The notes below the pieces were generated by a model. The model was not told the DNA's origin and did not search any database. It was given only the letters and a program-made list of their open reading frames with translations. 64,000 bases of DNA from SIG607 sp045533195 (lineage in GTDB: Bacteria; Bacillota; Clostridia; Oscillospirales; Acutalibacteraceae): positions 25,842 to 89,841 of the forward strand of contig JAZSHI010000032.1 in NCBI GenBank assembly GCA_045533195.1, written 5' to 3'. Below, one piece after another: positions 8,132 to 17,123 of the stretch. Each line of letters begins with the position of its first letter. Within the stretch, counting starts at the first letter, position 1. The translations under genes were made by a program, and so were the position numbers.

Positions 8132-9256
8132 TTACCCCTGTTTAAAATACATAAACAACTGACATTTTATCATTCCGTTATAAAGTTTACGTCGCTTGTC
8201 AGCTTCTCTGCCGAAAAACTTTTCAAATTCGTCATGAGGACTTATCATAAAATATTTCTGTCCGTCGCCAACTTTAAAACGTTCACCCATAATTTTATAG
8301 AGATTTTCTGCTTCCTTTATATCAAGCAATCTTTCACCATAAGGCGGATTAGCAAGTACAAGACAACGCTGACTTGGCGGAGTAAAATCTTTAATATCAG
8401 CAACACTTGCCTTAACATATTTATCAACACCTGCAAAACGAGCATTTTTCAATGTAAGCTCGACTGCCTGAGGGTCAATATCATATCCTGTTGCAATAAA
8501 TTCTATATCGGTCAAAATTTTAGATTTAGCAAGGCCTCTTTCCTGTTGCCATACATCATTACTGATAAAGGGAAAACGTTCGGCAGCGAAATTTCTGCGA
8601 AGACCGGGAGCCATTTTTTTAGCCATCATAGCGGCTTCAATAAGCAAAGTACCCGAACCGCAAAACGGATCAATACAAACGGTATCGGGAAAAATGCGCG
8701 CCATATCACAAATTGCAGCGGCAAGAGTTTCCTTTAAAGGCGCCGCATTAGCATTTCTTCTGTAACCTCGTTTATGTAAGCCTTCGCCTGAAGTATCTAT
8801 CATCATTGTAACCAAATTTTTGTGTATTGAAAATCTGATTTTGTATTCAACATCTGTTTCCTCAAACCAAGAAATCCCATATTTAGCTTTAAGACGTTCA
8901 ACAATTGCTTTTTTTATAATAGACTGACAATCAGGAATGCTTGAAAGTTGAGAGTTAATACTCCAGCCGTTTACGGGAAAAGCATCCTTTTTACCAATAA
9001 AATTTTCCCAAGGCAATGATTTTACATTATCAAACAGCTCTGAAAACGATAATGCCTCAAACTCACCGACGTTTATAAGAATACGTTCAGCAAATCTGGA
9101 ATTAATATTGGCTTTTACCAACATACTTTCATCACCGATAAGCTTAACTCTGCCATTTTCAGCAAAAACCTCGGTAAAACCCATACGTCTGAACTCATCA
9201 GCCGCTATCCCTTCAATTCCAAAAAGGCATGGTGCAATTAAATTAAATTTACTCAT
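8132..9256 (-). CDS. THUMP-domain class I SAM-dependent RNA methyltransferase (RlmL/YpsC-like)
   Basis: This is a predicted N2-guanine methyltransferase acting on 23S rRNA, like YpsC of B. subtilis and the N-terminal half of E. coli RlmL. The N-terminal 60 residues and the following THUMP domain bind RNA. The methyltransferase domain carries CIDPFCGSGTLLIEA (about 185-199) for S-adenosylmethionine and the catalytic ANPPYGERL (about 305). At 374 residues it matches the monofunctional family. The ATG follows a weak ribosome site 15 bp after the fumarase alpha gene. Nucleotide specificity is inferred from family membership. Confidence 0.88.
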   Translation of the reverse strand: MSKFNLIAPCLFGIEGIAADEFRRMGFTEVFAENGRVKLIGDESMLVKANINSRFAERILINVGEFEALSFSELFDNVKSLPWENFIGKKDAFPVNGWSINSQLSSIPDCQSIIKKAIVERLKAKYGISWFEETDVEYKIRFSIHKNLVTMMIDTSGEGLHKRGYRRNANAAPLKETLAAAICDMARIFPDTVCIDPFCGSGTLLIEAAMMAKKMAPGLRRNFAAERFPFISNDVWQQERGLAKSKILTDIEFIATGYDIDPQAVELTLKNARFAGVDKYVKASVADIKDFTPPSQRCLVLANPPYGERLLDIKEAENLYKIMGERFKVGDGQKYFMISPHDEFEKFFGREADKRRKLYNGMIKCQLFMYFKQG

Positions 9257-9271
9257 ATTAAATTCCTTACA

Positions 9272-10114
9272 TTATATTTTTATAGTAATATGTCTTGTTA
9301 CATGACAGCCTATATTAACAGCAACCGGCAGACCTGCTATATGAGTCGGAGCTGTTTCAATATTTACATACAACGCTGTCGTATCGCCGCCAAAACCTTG
9401 CGGCCCTATGTCAAGTTTATTAATTTCCTCAAGTATTTCACCTTCAAGTTCTTTGTAAAACGGATTAATATTTCTTTTATGTGCGCTTCTGCAAAGAGCT
9501 TTCTTAGAAAGTAAGGCGCATTGCTCAAAATCTCCGCCTATTCCTACACCCACTACCATTGGAGGACACGGATTAGAAGCAGCGGTTTTTACAATATCAA
9601 CTACAGCATCAACTACACCTTTTCTACCTGATGCGGGAGTCAACATAATCATCTTACTCATATTTTCGCTGCCAAAACCTTTTGGTGCAACGGTAATCTC
9701 AACCTCGTCGCCGTCAACTATTTCAGTATGTATAATCGCAGGCGTATTATCTTCCGTATTAACTCGGTGTAAGGGGTCTGATACAACCGATTTTCTTAAC
9801 ATTCCCGAAGCATAGCCTTGTTTCACACCTTGGTTAACAGCTTTATATAAAGAGCCATCGGTAAAATGCACATCTTGTCCGATTTTTAAAAAAATTACAG
9901 CCATCCCCGTATCCTGACAAATCGGGATATTCATCTCTTTGGCAGCAACAATATTTTCAAGAATATCTCCTATTACTCCTTTAGCGGTCTTGTTGCTTTC
10001 GCAGTTATAACATTCATTAATTCTGCAGACTAAATCATCCGGCAATATTTTATTGGCTTTTATACAAAGTTTCTCAACTTCATCTCTTATGATATTTACG
10101 GAAAGTTCCCTCAC
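9272..10114 (-). CDS. Class I fumarate hydratase / tartrate dehydratase, alpha subunit
   Basis: In two-subunit class I fumarases this subunit carries the [4Fe-4S] cluster that hydrates fumarate to malate. The 280-residue protein has three conserved cysteines in PICQDTGMA (about 62-70), NPCPPMVVGVGIGG (about 186) and NIGCHVTRH near the C-terminus, so the cluster ligands are intact. The start is GTG (10112-10114), 9 nt after AAAGGA. The beta subunit gene normally follows, but here an RNA methyltransferase gene comes next and no beta gene is in the window. Tartrate rather than fumarate as substrate cannot be excluded. Confidence 0.9.
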   Translation of the reverse strand: MRELSVNIIRDEVEKLCIKANKILPDDLVCRINECYNCESNKTAKGVIGDILENIVAAKEMNIPICQDTGMAVIFLKIGQDVHFTDGSLYKAVNQGVKQGYASGMLRKSVVSDPLHRVNTEDNTPAIIHTEIVDGDEVEITVAPKGFGSENMSKMIMLTPASGRKGVVDAVVDIVKTAASNPCPPMVVGVGIGGDFEQCALLSKKALCRSAHKRNINPFYKELEGEILEEINKLDIGPQGFGGDTTALYVNIETAPTHIAGLPVAVNIGCHVTRHITIKI

Positions 10115-10139
10115 AAAAATACATCCTTTCAGTAAAAAA

Positions 10140-10158
10140 GGCAGACATAAAGTCTGCC
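10140..10158 (-). terminator. Intrinsic terminator after the S1-domain gene
   Basis: On the minus strand, GGCAGAC-tttat-GTCTGCC is followed by TTTTTT. It separates the yab cluster from the fumarase gene. Confidence 0.85.
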
Positions 10159-10170
10159 AAATAAGTGAAA

Positions 10171-10623
10171 TTACTTAACACCGGCACCGCGTTTTGAACG
10201 ACGAGTCTCAGGGTTTTTACGTTTTAAATCAGAAAATTTCTCATCGCTGGTCTGTTTAAAACGATTCATCATTTCTTCAAAAGATACAGGTTCTTGCTTT
10301 TTAGGTGCCCAAGTATAAGAGGAGTCGATTTTAGGCTGTTCACGTACAGGAGAACTTTTCTTTTTGTCAAAACGTTCCTTTTTAGGTTCTTCTTGCGCGC
10401 GTTTAATACTGAGACTGATTTTTCCATCATCCCCAACACTTAACACCTTCATCTTAACGGTATCATTTTCTTTAACAAATTCACGAATGTCAGTAACATA
10501 ACTTCTGGCAACCTCTGAAATATGTACCATACCGCTAACGTTATTGCCTAAATCAACGAAAACTCCGAAATTAGTGATACCGGTAATCTTTCCTTCAACT
10601 AACTGTCCTACTTCTACTTGCAT
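10171..10623 (-). CDS. yabR: S1 RNA-binding domain protein (YabR-like)
   Basis: A single S1 OB-fold domain (residues about 1-70: VGQLVEGKITGITNFGVFVDLG ... MVHISEVA) is followed by a charged, probably disordered tail rich in Lys, Arg and Glu. It ends RSKRGAGVK. The 150 residues match YabR/GSP13-type proteins, which bind RNA or the ribosome; the precise role is unsettled. Its place directly after divIC reproduces the B. subtilis yab order, supporting the assignment. It is last gene of the cluster and is followed by a terminator. Confidence 0.85.
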   Translation of the reverse strand: MQVEVGQLVEGKITGITNFGVFVDLGNNVSGMVHISEVARSYVTDIREFVKENDTVKMKVLSVGDDGKISLSIKRAQEEPKKERFDKKKSSPVREQPKIDSSYTWAPKKQEPVSFEEMMNRFKQTSDEKFSDLKRKNPETRRSKRGAGVK

Positions 10624-10653
10624 AAACTATGCATTTCCCCCTTAATTTTTGTT

Positions 10654-10938
10654 TCAATTTCCAGAAACATCTATAAAAACCTGCTCGTCCGCAAATACAT
10701 AGCCCAATCTGTCGCGAGCGGCTTTCTCAATTATTTTAATTTCATTGCCTTCAGCTAAAAGATTTTTATATTCATCAATTTTTCGCTCGGTTTCGGCAAT
10801 TTGCTCATTATACTCATCGAGTTTTTTCTTACCTTCAGCAAGTTCTGTCCACAAAGAAGAAAGAGAATATATAAGATAAACAGAAACGCAAAGTACAAGA
10901 ACACGTAAGATAATACTTCTATCCTTCTTTTTCTTCAT
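10654..10938 (-). CDS. divIC: Septum formation protein DivIC/FtsB family
   Basis: This is a bitopic membrane protein of the FtsL-DivIB-DivIC divisome subcomplex. The 94 residues have a basic cytoplasmic start (MKKKKDR), one membrane segment (about 9-26), a coiled coil (about 30-62) and the family's conserved C-terminal segment AARDRLGYVFADEQVF. The start ATG at 10938 is chosen because GGAG lies 9 nt upstream; the longer in-frame option begins with TTG inside that site. It is flanked by yabQ and yabR as in Bacillus. Confidence 0.9.
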   Translation of the reverse strand: MKKKKDRSIILRVLVLCVSVYLIYSLSSLWTELAEGKKKLDEYNEQIAETERKIDEYKNLLAEGNEIKIIEKAARDRLGYVFADEQVFIDVSGN

Positions 10939-10988
10939 AGCCAAACTCCACAAAAATTAATTCATAATGATTATACAACAACTTTATG

Positions 10989-11420
10989 CTATCTTTCAAG
11001 AGTTTTTTTATCTCTATTTCGTATTTTTAATAATTTTTTTGCATTTTTTATTATAAATAATACGCTTTTTGTTATAATAGAGCCTGTTTTATTTAAAATC
11101 TTTATAAAAAATTTAAGTAAAAAAACTGCAACAGGCAAAAGTAATCGCGACAATGTGATGCGATAAATTATAAAGCCTAAAATGATTGATATAATTACAT
11201 AGGTTCTAACTTCACCGTTACATCTAGCCATTAGTAGTAAGAATGTAACAAAAGCAGCAACCAAAAAGAATATGATATCTTCTATAAATACAGTGATTTT
11301 ATTATGTTTAAAGCTCCTTCTTAAAGTACGAAAGAAATCGAAATAAAAGGATAGAAATATGCCCACTACAACTGCGCACAAAAAAGATATTAATTGCGAT
11401 TTTACAGTAATTTCCCACAT
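10989..11420 (-). CDS. yabQ: Spore cortex biosynthesis membrane protein YabQ
   Basis: YabQ is needed for cortex peptidoglycan assembly in Bacillus spores and lies in forespore membranes. The 143-residue protein shows three to four hydrophobic segments (about 10-28, 45-65, 72-90, 93-110), the family motif FFRTLRR after the first, and a basic C-terminus. It begins 2 bp after the yabP stop and has no strong ribosome site, which suggests translational coupling. Together with yabP it is a good indicator of sporulation capacity. Confidence 0.85.
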   Translation of the reverse strand: MWEITVKSQLISFLCAVVVGIFLSFYFDFFRTLRRSFKHNKITVFIEDIIFFLVAAFVTFLLLMARCNGEVRTYVIISIILGFIIYRITLSRLLLPVAVFLLKFFIKILNKTGSIITKSVLFIIKNAKKLLKIRNRDKKTLER

Positions 11421-11422
11421 AT

Positions 11423-11701
11423 TTATTTAAACAGTTTTCCCATAAAGGAGCTTTTTCCCTTAGCGTCATTAAGATACACTACTGCATTAATTTTTCCTTC
11501 TATCTCCATATCGCCTGTTTCATTGCCGAAATTAAGTATTTTAAGTTCAGTTCCTTTAATAACCAATTTACCAAGAACAGTCAAAACAGTAATTGTTTCC
11601 TCATCAAAGCTTAATATATCCACAACTCCCGTAAGACTCATTTTCTTTCTGTTTTCAAGCTCGATATTATGCTCTTTATTATTAGACATTATATCATTCA
11701 T
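11423..11701 (-). CDS. yabP: Sporulation protein YabP
   Basis: YabP is a small soluble protein made in the mother cell under sigma-E in Bacillus and required for spore coat/cortex formation. The 92 residues contain the family core MSLTGVVDILSFDEETITVLT and KGTELKILNFGNETG. The start at 11699-11701 is chosen because AAGGTGAT lies 5 nt upstream; a longer reading frame to 11758 lacks a ribosome site. It sits between rqcP (yabO) and yabQ. Confidence 0.88.
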   Translation of the reverse strand: MNDIMSNNKEHNIELENRKKMSLTGVVDILSFDEETITVLTVLGKLVIKGTELKILNFGNETGDMEIEGKINAVVYLNDAKGKSSFMGKLFK

Positions 11702-11750
11702 AAAATAATCACCTTCCACAATAATATATTGCAAAAGGTAGATTAATATG

Positions 11751-11993
11751 TTATTCAATTATTTTGTAAAGAGAAACAGCGTCATCCTTCTTTACGGTTT
11801 CCACAACCTGCGTTACTTGAGCTTTTACGGTTCTGGTTCCAAATTCAATTTCGATTATATCACCGATTTTAACATCATAAGACGCTCTTGCGACCTTACC
11901 GTTTACCATAACTCTTCCGGCATCACATGCTTCATTAGCGATAGTACGTCTTTTGATAATGCGTGAAATCTTCAAATACTTATCAAGTCTCAT
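11751..11993 (-). CDS. rqcP: S4-domain RNA-binding protein RqcP (YabO)
   Basis: RqcP binds obstructed 50S subunits and helps RqcH add poly-alanine tails during ribosome-associated quality control. The 80-residue protein is one S4 domain with MRLDKYLKISRIIKRR (1-16) and the GRVMVNGKVA turn. The start ATG follows GGAGAATTTT. It occupies the yabO position between hup and yabP. HslR of proteobacteria is a homologue, but the genomic context favours RqcP. Confidence 0.9.
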   Translation of the reverse strand: MRLDKYLKISRIIKRRTIANEACDAGRVMVNGKVARASYDVKIGDIIEIEFGTRTVKAQVTQVVETVKKDDAVSLYKIIE

Positions 11994-12016
11994 AAAATTC
12001 TCCTATAAAAAACCGA

Positions 12017-12034
12017 GCCACCCATAAGGGTGGC
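12017..12034 (-). terminator. Intrinsic terminator after hup
   Basis: On the minus strand, GCCACCC-ttat-GGGTGGC is followed by TCGGTTTTTT. It lies between hup and rqcP, so the downstream yab genes depend on readthrough or another promoter. Confidence 0.85.
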
Positions 12035-12044
12035 ATTCGATTTA

Positions 12045-12314
12045 TTAGATAGCGTCTTTGAAAGCTTTACCAGCTTTAAATACAGGAGCCTTAGAAGCAG
12101 CGATTTCAATCTTAGCTTTAGTCTTAGGATTGATACCGGTTCTTGCAGCACGCTCACGTACTTCGAAAGTACCAAAACCAACTAAAGTAACCTTTTCACC
12201 GGCTTTGAGTTCAGCTTCAACAGTCTCGATAAAAGCAGCGAGAGCTTTGTCAGCATCCTTCTTTGCGATACCGGCTTTTTCAGCGATAGCAGCAATAAGT
12301 TCTGTTTTGTTCAT
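12045..12314 (-). CDS. hup: HU family DNA-binding protein
   Basis: HU is the small dimeric nucleoid protein. The 89 residues start MNKTELIAAIAEKAG and contain the signature GFGTFEVRERAARTG-NP (about 46-64), including the DNA-intercalating NP pair on the beta arm. The ATG is preceded by GGAGGTTATCGTA. The gene lies inside the yab cluster between mazG and rqcP, a common arrangement in Clostridia that differs from Bacillus, and is followed at once by a terminator, consistent with high separate expression. Confidence 0.96.
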   Translation of the reverse strand: MNKTELIAAIAEKAGIAKKDADKALAAFIETVEAELKAGEKVTLVGFGTFEVRERAARTGINPKTKAKIEIAASKAPVFKAGKAFKDAI

Positions 12315-12363
12315 TACGATAACCTCCATAAAAATATTTTCAACAGTACGAAACTGTATGAAA

Positions 12364-13161
12364 TCAATCATTTTTTGCCTTTTCCCAATATTCATCAAGC
12401 TTGTCCGCAGACAATTCCTTAATATCATATCCGTCTGCAATTATTTTTGTTTCAGCTTTTTCGAATCTATCGGTAAATTTTACGGTAGAACGACTAAGAG
12501 CTTCTTCACAGTCAATTCCCAAAAGTCTGCCGACGTTCACGACAGAGAAAAGCAAATCACCAAGTTCTTCGGTAAGCTTAACCTTATCCCATTTTGACAG
12601 TTCAGACTTAAGTTCACAAGCTTCCTCATTAATTTTCTCAAAGGCATCTATAGCGTTAGCGAAATCGTAACCCGCCTTAGAAGCGCGCTTTTGTACCTTT
12701 TGCGCCCTGAGCAATGCCGGAAAAGCAGCAGGAACACTTTTTAAGGTATCAGAATATGTTTCCTGAGATTTTTCAACACGTTTTAGTTTTTCCCAATTAT
12801 CAAGAACCTTTTCAGAGGTCTCTGCAACAACATCTCCGAAAACATGAGGATGACGATAAACAAGTTTTTTAGATACTCCGTCAACAACATCAGAAAAGTC
12901 AAATTTCTTTTCCTCTTCAGCCATAATAGCGTGAAAAACAACCTGCATAAGCACATCGCCTAATTCTTCACACATATCGGCTGCGTCATCACGGTCTATA
13001 GCGTCAACAGCTTCATAAGTTTCTTCAAGAAAATTATTTCTGATTGATGCGTGAGTTTGCTCTCTGTCCCAAGGACAACCGTCAGGAGCTCTGAGTTTTT
13101 TCATTATTTCTAAAAACTCATCCATTTTGTACTTTTGCATATCTGTATATAAATATACCAT
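12364..13161 (-). CDS. mazG: Nucleoside triphosphate pyrophosphohydrolase MazG (YabN)
   Basis: MazG hydrolyses (d)NTPs to NMP and pyrophosphate as house-cleaning. The 265-residue protein has two tandem MazG domains. The first carries NNFLEETYEAVDAID (about 45) and EELGDVLMQVVFHA (about 65-78), and the second TEELGDLLFSVVNVGRLL. Paired EExxE and ExxD motifs provide the metal ligands. The start at 13161 follows AGGTGAAAAT. The N-terminal tetrapyrrole-methylase domain of Bacillus YabN is absent, so this is the MazG half only. Confidence 0.92.
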   Translation of the reverse strand: MVYLYTDMQKYKMDEFLEIMKKLRAPDGCPWDREQTHASIRNNFLEETYEAVDAIDRDDAADMCEELGDVLMQVVFHAIMAEEEKKFDFSDVVDGVSKKLVYRHPHVFGDVVAETSEKVLDNWEKLKRVEKSQETYSDTLKSVPAAFPALLRAQKVQKRASKAGYDFANAIDAFEKINEEACELKSELSKWDKVKLTEELGDLLFSVVNVGRLLGIDCEEALSRSTVKFTDRFEKAETKIIADGYDIKELSADKLDEYWEKAKND

Positions 13162-13238
13162 ATTTTCACCTAAAAATCAATAGTAATTTAAAAAAAATTG
13201 TTAAAATAATACCAAATTACACATATTTTTTAGAATTT

Positions 13239-14963
13239 TCACTTAATAATGTGCAATTTTTCAAGAAATCTCGCTATCGTTTTGCCTTTCGGAAAGCCTT
13301 CTATATCTTCTTTGCTCAAAGTATTAAGAGCAAATAGCACCACCAAATAAACGATTATAGCTATAACCACACCGCCAATTGTGGCAATAAAATCGCCTTT
13401 TCCAAGCTTTGTTATAAAGGTAGAAACAAAGAAGGCGCATATTCCGCAGCAAAGCGCAGATATAAACGGTTTAACTATAACAGCAAAGAAATTAAACTTA
13501 ACGCCGGTATGCTTAATAAGACAATACATATTAGAAGCAAAAATAAATACATAGCAGAGAGTTGTACCGATAGGAGCGCCCATTATATTAAGTTCAGGAC
13601 GGCCTACAAGTATGGCATTAACTATTATCTTAAGGACAGCACCTATAGCAATATTTCTTACAGGAAGCATTGGCTTACCAATCGCCTGCAGCATATTGGT
13701 CATGGGAACACTAAGTCCAGAAAATACAGCTGCCACGCCAAGCATACGAAGTAAAGGAGCGCCTATTTCAACAGGAGCAACGCCTTTATATAAAAGTCCC
13801 ATTACGTTGGGAGCTATTGCACAGAGTCCAATTCCCGCAGGAATTGCTATAACCGCAGTCGTACGCAATATGGTTTCCATAGTCTTTTTAACAGCCACCA
13901 TATTCTTTTCTACCCAAACTGTAGTAAGAAAAGGAACCGAACCAATGCCTAAAGTTGCGGTTATTGTGGGGATAAGATTATAAAAAACATATGCTTCGCC
14001 TCTTATACCGTACAAGAATGTAGGCATATTTGAGGGAGAAAGTAACTCTCTGCCGAGTGAAGATGCAGTAGCGTTATAATCTGCAACAGAGGCGGCATAC
14101 ATATTAGAAACATATTCAAAAGAATCAGCCATAACGTTTTTAAGCTGCCATTTCACCATAAAAGTATCAATAAACAGCGTAATGTTATTTGCCAAAGAGC
14201 TTAAAGCAACCGGTATAGCAATTACAAGAAGCGCCTTTAAAATCACTTTACCCGTACTGCTTTCAGGAGCAGTTTGGAAAGCTTTATTATCTATTGAATC
14301 ACCAACGAATTTATGCCGCAAAATAAGGAAGGCTGCAGCAGCAATAGTGCCAACCATAATTCCTCCTAAGGCACCTGCCGCAGCATAAGCAACATTATGT
14401 GTAATTTTAAGAACTATATATGCAAAAGAAAATCCGAGAATCAGTTTTCCAAGCGCCTCAATAATATCGGAAACGGCAGTTGGATACATATTATGCAGTC
14501 CTTCATAATATCCTCTGTAAGAAGACATATAACTGCAAAAAAGTATAGTGGGAGCTATCATTAGTACACATACAGCAACATTCTTCGCATCCGTCACATT
14601 ATCGGTAGTAGAAACAGCGTAAAAATAGGTTGCGCAAAGCATAATTATAAAACCTGCAATGCCTGTAACCAGAAAAGCTTTTTGAGCAATATTCAAGGTT
14701 TTACGGGCATCTTTGAGTTTTCCCTGTGCAACAGAAGCTGCAGTAAGGCGCGAAACCGCAATAGGAAGTCCCGCCATTGAAAGCGCATATATCGGCAAAA
14801 ACAAATCATATGCTGACGAAAAATATCCAAACCCAAGGTCACCTATAAGACTTTGAAGAGGAATTTTGAAAATTGCGCCTATAATCTTTACTATAACCGT
14901 TGAAGCCAGTAGGATTACCGCACCGCGTTCAAAATTCTGTTCTTTGATTTTCTTTTCTCTCAT
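13239..14963 (-). CDS. Polysaccharide/lipid II flippase-type membrane protein, SpoVB/YabM family
   Basis: This is a polytopic MOP-superfamily exporter; relatives flip lipid-linked cell-wall precursors (SpoVB in spore cortex synthesis, YabM in the yab cluster). The 574-residue sequence shows about 14 hydrophobic segments. The N-terminus ILLASTVIVKIIGAIFKIPL and the FSSAYDLFLPIYALSMAGLPIAVSR stretch (split across the first helices) are typical. Position upstream of mazG matches yabM. It overlaps mtnN by 4 bp (ATGA). The actual lipid substrate is unknown. Confidence 0.85.
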   Translation of the reverse strand: MREKKIKEQNFERGAVILLASTVIVKIIGAIFKIPLQSLIGDLGFGYFSSAYDLFLPIYALSMAGLPIAVSRLTAASVAQGKLKDARKTLNIAQKAFLVTGIAGFIIMLCATYFYAVSTTDNVTDAKNVAVCVLMIAPTILFCSYMSSYRGYYEGLHNMYPTAVSDIIEALGKLILGFSFAYIVLKITHNVAYAAAGALGGIMVGTIAAAAFLILRHKFVGDSIDNKAFQTAPESSTGKVILKALLVIAIPVALSSLANNITLFIDTFMVKWQLKNVMADSFEYVSNMYAASVADYNATASSLGRELLSPSNMPTFLYGIRGEAYVFYNLIPTITATLGIGSVPFLTTVWVEKNMVAVKKTMETILRTTAVIAIPAGIGLCAIAPNVMGLLYKGVAPVEIGAPLLRMLGVAAVFSGLSVPMTNMLQAIGKPMLPVRNIAIGAVLKIIVNAILVGRPELNIMGAPIGTTLCYVFIFASNMYCLIKHTGVKFNFFAVIVKPFISALCCGICAFFVSTFITKLGKGDFIATIGGVVIAIIVYLVVLFALNTLSKEDIEGFPKGKTIARFLEKLHIIK

Positions 14964-15652
14964 GATACTTCCCTTTCAGCCAACACTTTTAAAAGTTCAA
15001 AAATTATTTCAGCAGGAGCAATATCTCCGCTATATGCTACAGCACTGTATGAGGCGTCGGCATCATCTCCCGCATCATCAGAAATCTGTCTTACCGCGGC
15101 AAAAGCCATACCAGTCTGATGACAAACCGAAGCGATAGCAGCCGTTTCCATATCACAGGATATGGCATCAAAATTAACCTTTAGTTTATCTCTCAATTCA
15201 TCATTACTTACAAAGCAGTCACCTGATACAGCCAGTCCTAATTTTGCTTCACTGCAAAGTTCTGATAAAAGTTCGGTTAATTCTCTATCTGAATTATAGA
15301 TATACTGTTGACTCGGTTTTTCGCATAGCTTATAGCCAAGACAGGTTAAATCAAAGTCGTGTTCAATAAATTTATCGTTAATTACAACTTCACCTTTTTT
15401 AACACGGCAAATACCGCCCGAATAGCCAAAACTGAGTATAGCATCACAGCCCAGTGTATAAAGATACATCGTGGCAGAAGCGGAATTTACTTTACCAATA
15501 CCGCAGTGAACAGCATAAATATCTATATCTTTAACCTTAAATTCATAACAATCTCTGCCAAAAAAACCTATATTAATTGCATTATCAAGTTTTTCAACAA
15601 AAGGCTTATATTCGCCATCATCTGCAACGATGATTCCGATTTTTTTATACAT
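14960..15652 (-). CDS. mtnN: 5'-methylthioadenosine/S-adenosylhomocysteine nucleosidase
   Basis: The enzyme cleaves methylthioadenosine and S-adenosylhomocysteine, yielding adenine and S-ribosylhomocysteine, the substrate of LuxS (also in this window). The 230 residues contain HCGIGKVNSASAT (about 50), the purine-binding GYSGGI and the ribose-binding DMETAAIA (about 173-180). The active-site Asp lies in RQISDDAGDDA. The ATG at 15652 is chosen because AGGTGA lies 8-10 nt upstream; a GTG start 14 codons earlier has no such site. It overlaps the hemZ end by 8 bp. Confidence 0.9.
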   Translation of the reverse strand: MYKKIGIIVADDGEYKPFVEKLDNAINIGFFGRDCYEFKVKDIDIYAVHCGIGKVNSASATMYLYTLGCDAILSFGYSGGICRVKKGEVVINDKFIEHDFDLTCLGYKLCEKPSQQYIYNSDRELTELLSELCSEAKLGLAVSGDCFVSNDELRDKLKVNFDAISCDMETAAIASVCHQTGMAFAAVRQISDDAGDDADASYSAVAYSGDIAPAEIIFELLKVLAEREVS

Positions 15653-17123
15653 TGCTCTTTTCACCTGTCTTATTATATTTTTTATAAAAATCACTAATAC
15701 CTTTTTTACGAAGCATCAATTCATCAAATCTATTAATATATTCATAAGGATATTTAAAATTAAAGATTCTTTCAATATAATCGCCGTTTGGCTCTCTCAG
15801 CTTTGTGACAGCAGAGGCACCACAAGCAAGGATAGTATGGGTTTCATCCATAATAAATACATTATATAAGCATTCCTTACCAATTTTAGCATAACCGACA
15901 TTTTCAAGATTACCTACCGTCTTACTCTGACGATACATATAATAGGGCAAAATTTCGTTTTGACTCAATGTTTTTCTCGCATAAGTAACCATATCATCAG
16001 CTACTTTTCCTGCCTCTATCTCGGGAAAATCACCCGATAAGTTCATTTTTGAAGAACGCTTCATAGAAAGTGAATGTACTGTAATACTCTCAGGGCCGAG
16101 CGTTAATAATTGCTCAACAGTACTCTTAAAGCTTTCAAAATCATCTTCGGGAAGTCCCGCTATCAAGTCCATATTTATGTTATCAAAGCCGACTTTTCTG
16201 GCAAGATTGAATGCATCAACGGTTTGTTTTGTGGTATGGGCTCTGCCAATAATTTTCAAAACATCATCATTCATAGTCTGCGGATTAATGCTTATGCGAG
16301 TTGCCCCGCATTCTTTAATAGCGATCAGTTTTTCTTCGGTTATAGTATCAGGTCTTCCTGCTTCTACAGTAAATTCCAATAGGTAACTCAAATCAAAGCA
16401 TTTATTCACCGTATCAAGCACTAATTTCAATTGACTTTCATCAAGGGTTGTTGGTGTACCGCCACCCATATAAATAGTTTTGAGTTTTAAATTGTTTTCC
16501 TTCGCTATAACTGCAGTTTTCTCAATTTCATAGCACAGATATTTTACATACTCGGGAATCAGATGGTCGGCTTTTTCTACGGCATGGGAAACAAAAGAAC
16601 AATATGAACATCGTGTGGGACAAAAAGGGATTGAAATATATAAACTAAAGGAATCACTTTCGGAAAGTTCTATTATTTTCGCTTCGCCGAAATGAGTTTC
16701 TTCGCACAATGAAATCTTTTCATCACTTACAAGGAATTTTTCTTTAAAAAAATCTTTTGCCTTTTGCTCTGCGCCCAATTCCTTTGCTACAGATGAATAA
16801 AGACGCGCAGGTCTAATTCCTGTAACAATTCCCCATTTTGGAGAATAAGCAGTAATCTCACTAAAGCATTTAAATAATAATGCAGCAAGTTCACGTTCGG
16901 CTTCACGCTCACTAAAGCCATTAGTTAAATTTGCTTCATTTTTAGCAAATTTTTTATTTATTAAAACACTCGCATATATATCATTACCGCAAAGCTGGGT
17001 GACAGCCATATTAGAACTGTTAACTAATTCGTAGCTAATCTGAATTTTTTCAAAAGGCAGAAAAATTCGACAAAGCTTTTCCATTTCATATTGAAAAGTG
17101 TGACCTATACAGCATAAATTCAT
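15645..17123 (-). CDS. hemZ: Oxygen-independent coproporphyrinogen dehydrogenase-type radical SAM protein HemZ
   Basis: HemZ-type enzymes belong to the HemN/HemW radical SAM family. The 492-residue protein has a roughly 150-residue N-terminal extension typical of HemZ, then the cluster motif CPTRCSYCSF (about 174-183). GGGTPTTL (about 229) and the SINPQTMND segment follow in the barrel. No other haem genes are in the window, so a true porphyrin role is inferred from the family only. It overlaps the MBL-fold gene by 4 bp and mtnN by 8 bp, within the recJ-rel-dtd run. Confidence 0.88.
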   Translation of the reverse strand: MNLCCIGHTFQYEMEKLCRIFLPFEKIQISYELVNSSNMAVTQLCGNDIYASVLINKKFAKNEANLTNGFSEREAERELAALLFKCFSEITAYSPKWGIVTGIRPARLYSSVAKELGAEQKAKDFFKEKFLVSDEKISLCEETHFGEAKIIELSESDSFSLYISIPFCPTRCSYCSFVSHAVEKADHLIPEYVKYLCYEIEKTAVIAKENNLKLKTIYMGGGTPTTLDESQLKLVLDTVNKCFDLSYLLEFTVEAGRPDTITEEKLIAIKECGATRISINPQTMNDDVLKIIGRAHTTKQTVDAFNLARKVGFDNINMDLIAGLPEDDFESFKSTVEQLLTLGPESITVHSLSMKRSSKMNLSGDFPEIEAGKVADDMVTYARKTLSQNEILPYYMYRQSKTVGNLENVGYAKIGKECLYNVFIMDETHTILACGASAVTKLREPNGDYIERIFNFKYPYEYINRFDELMLRKKGISDFYKKYNKTGEKSNV

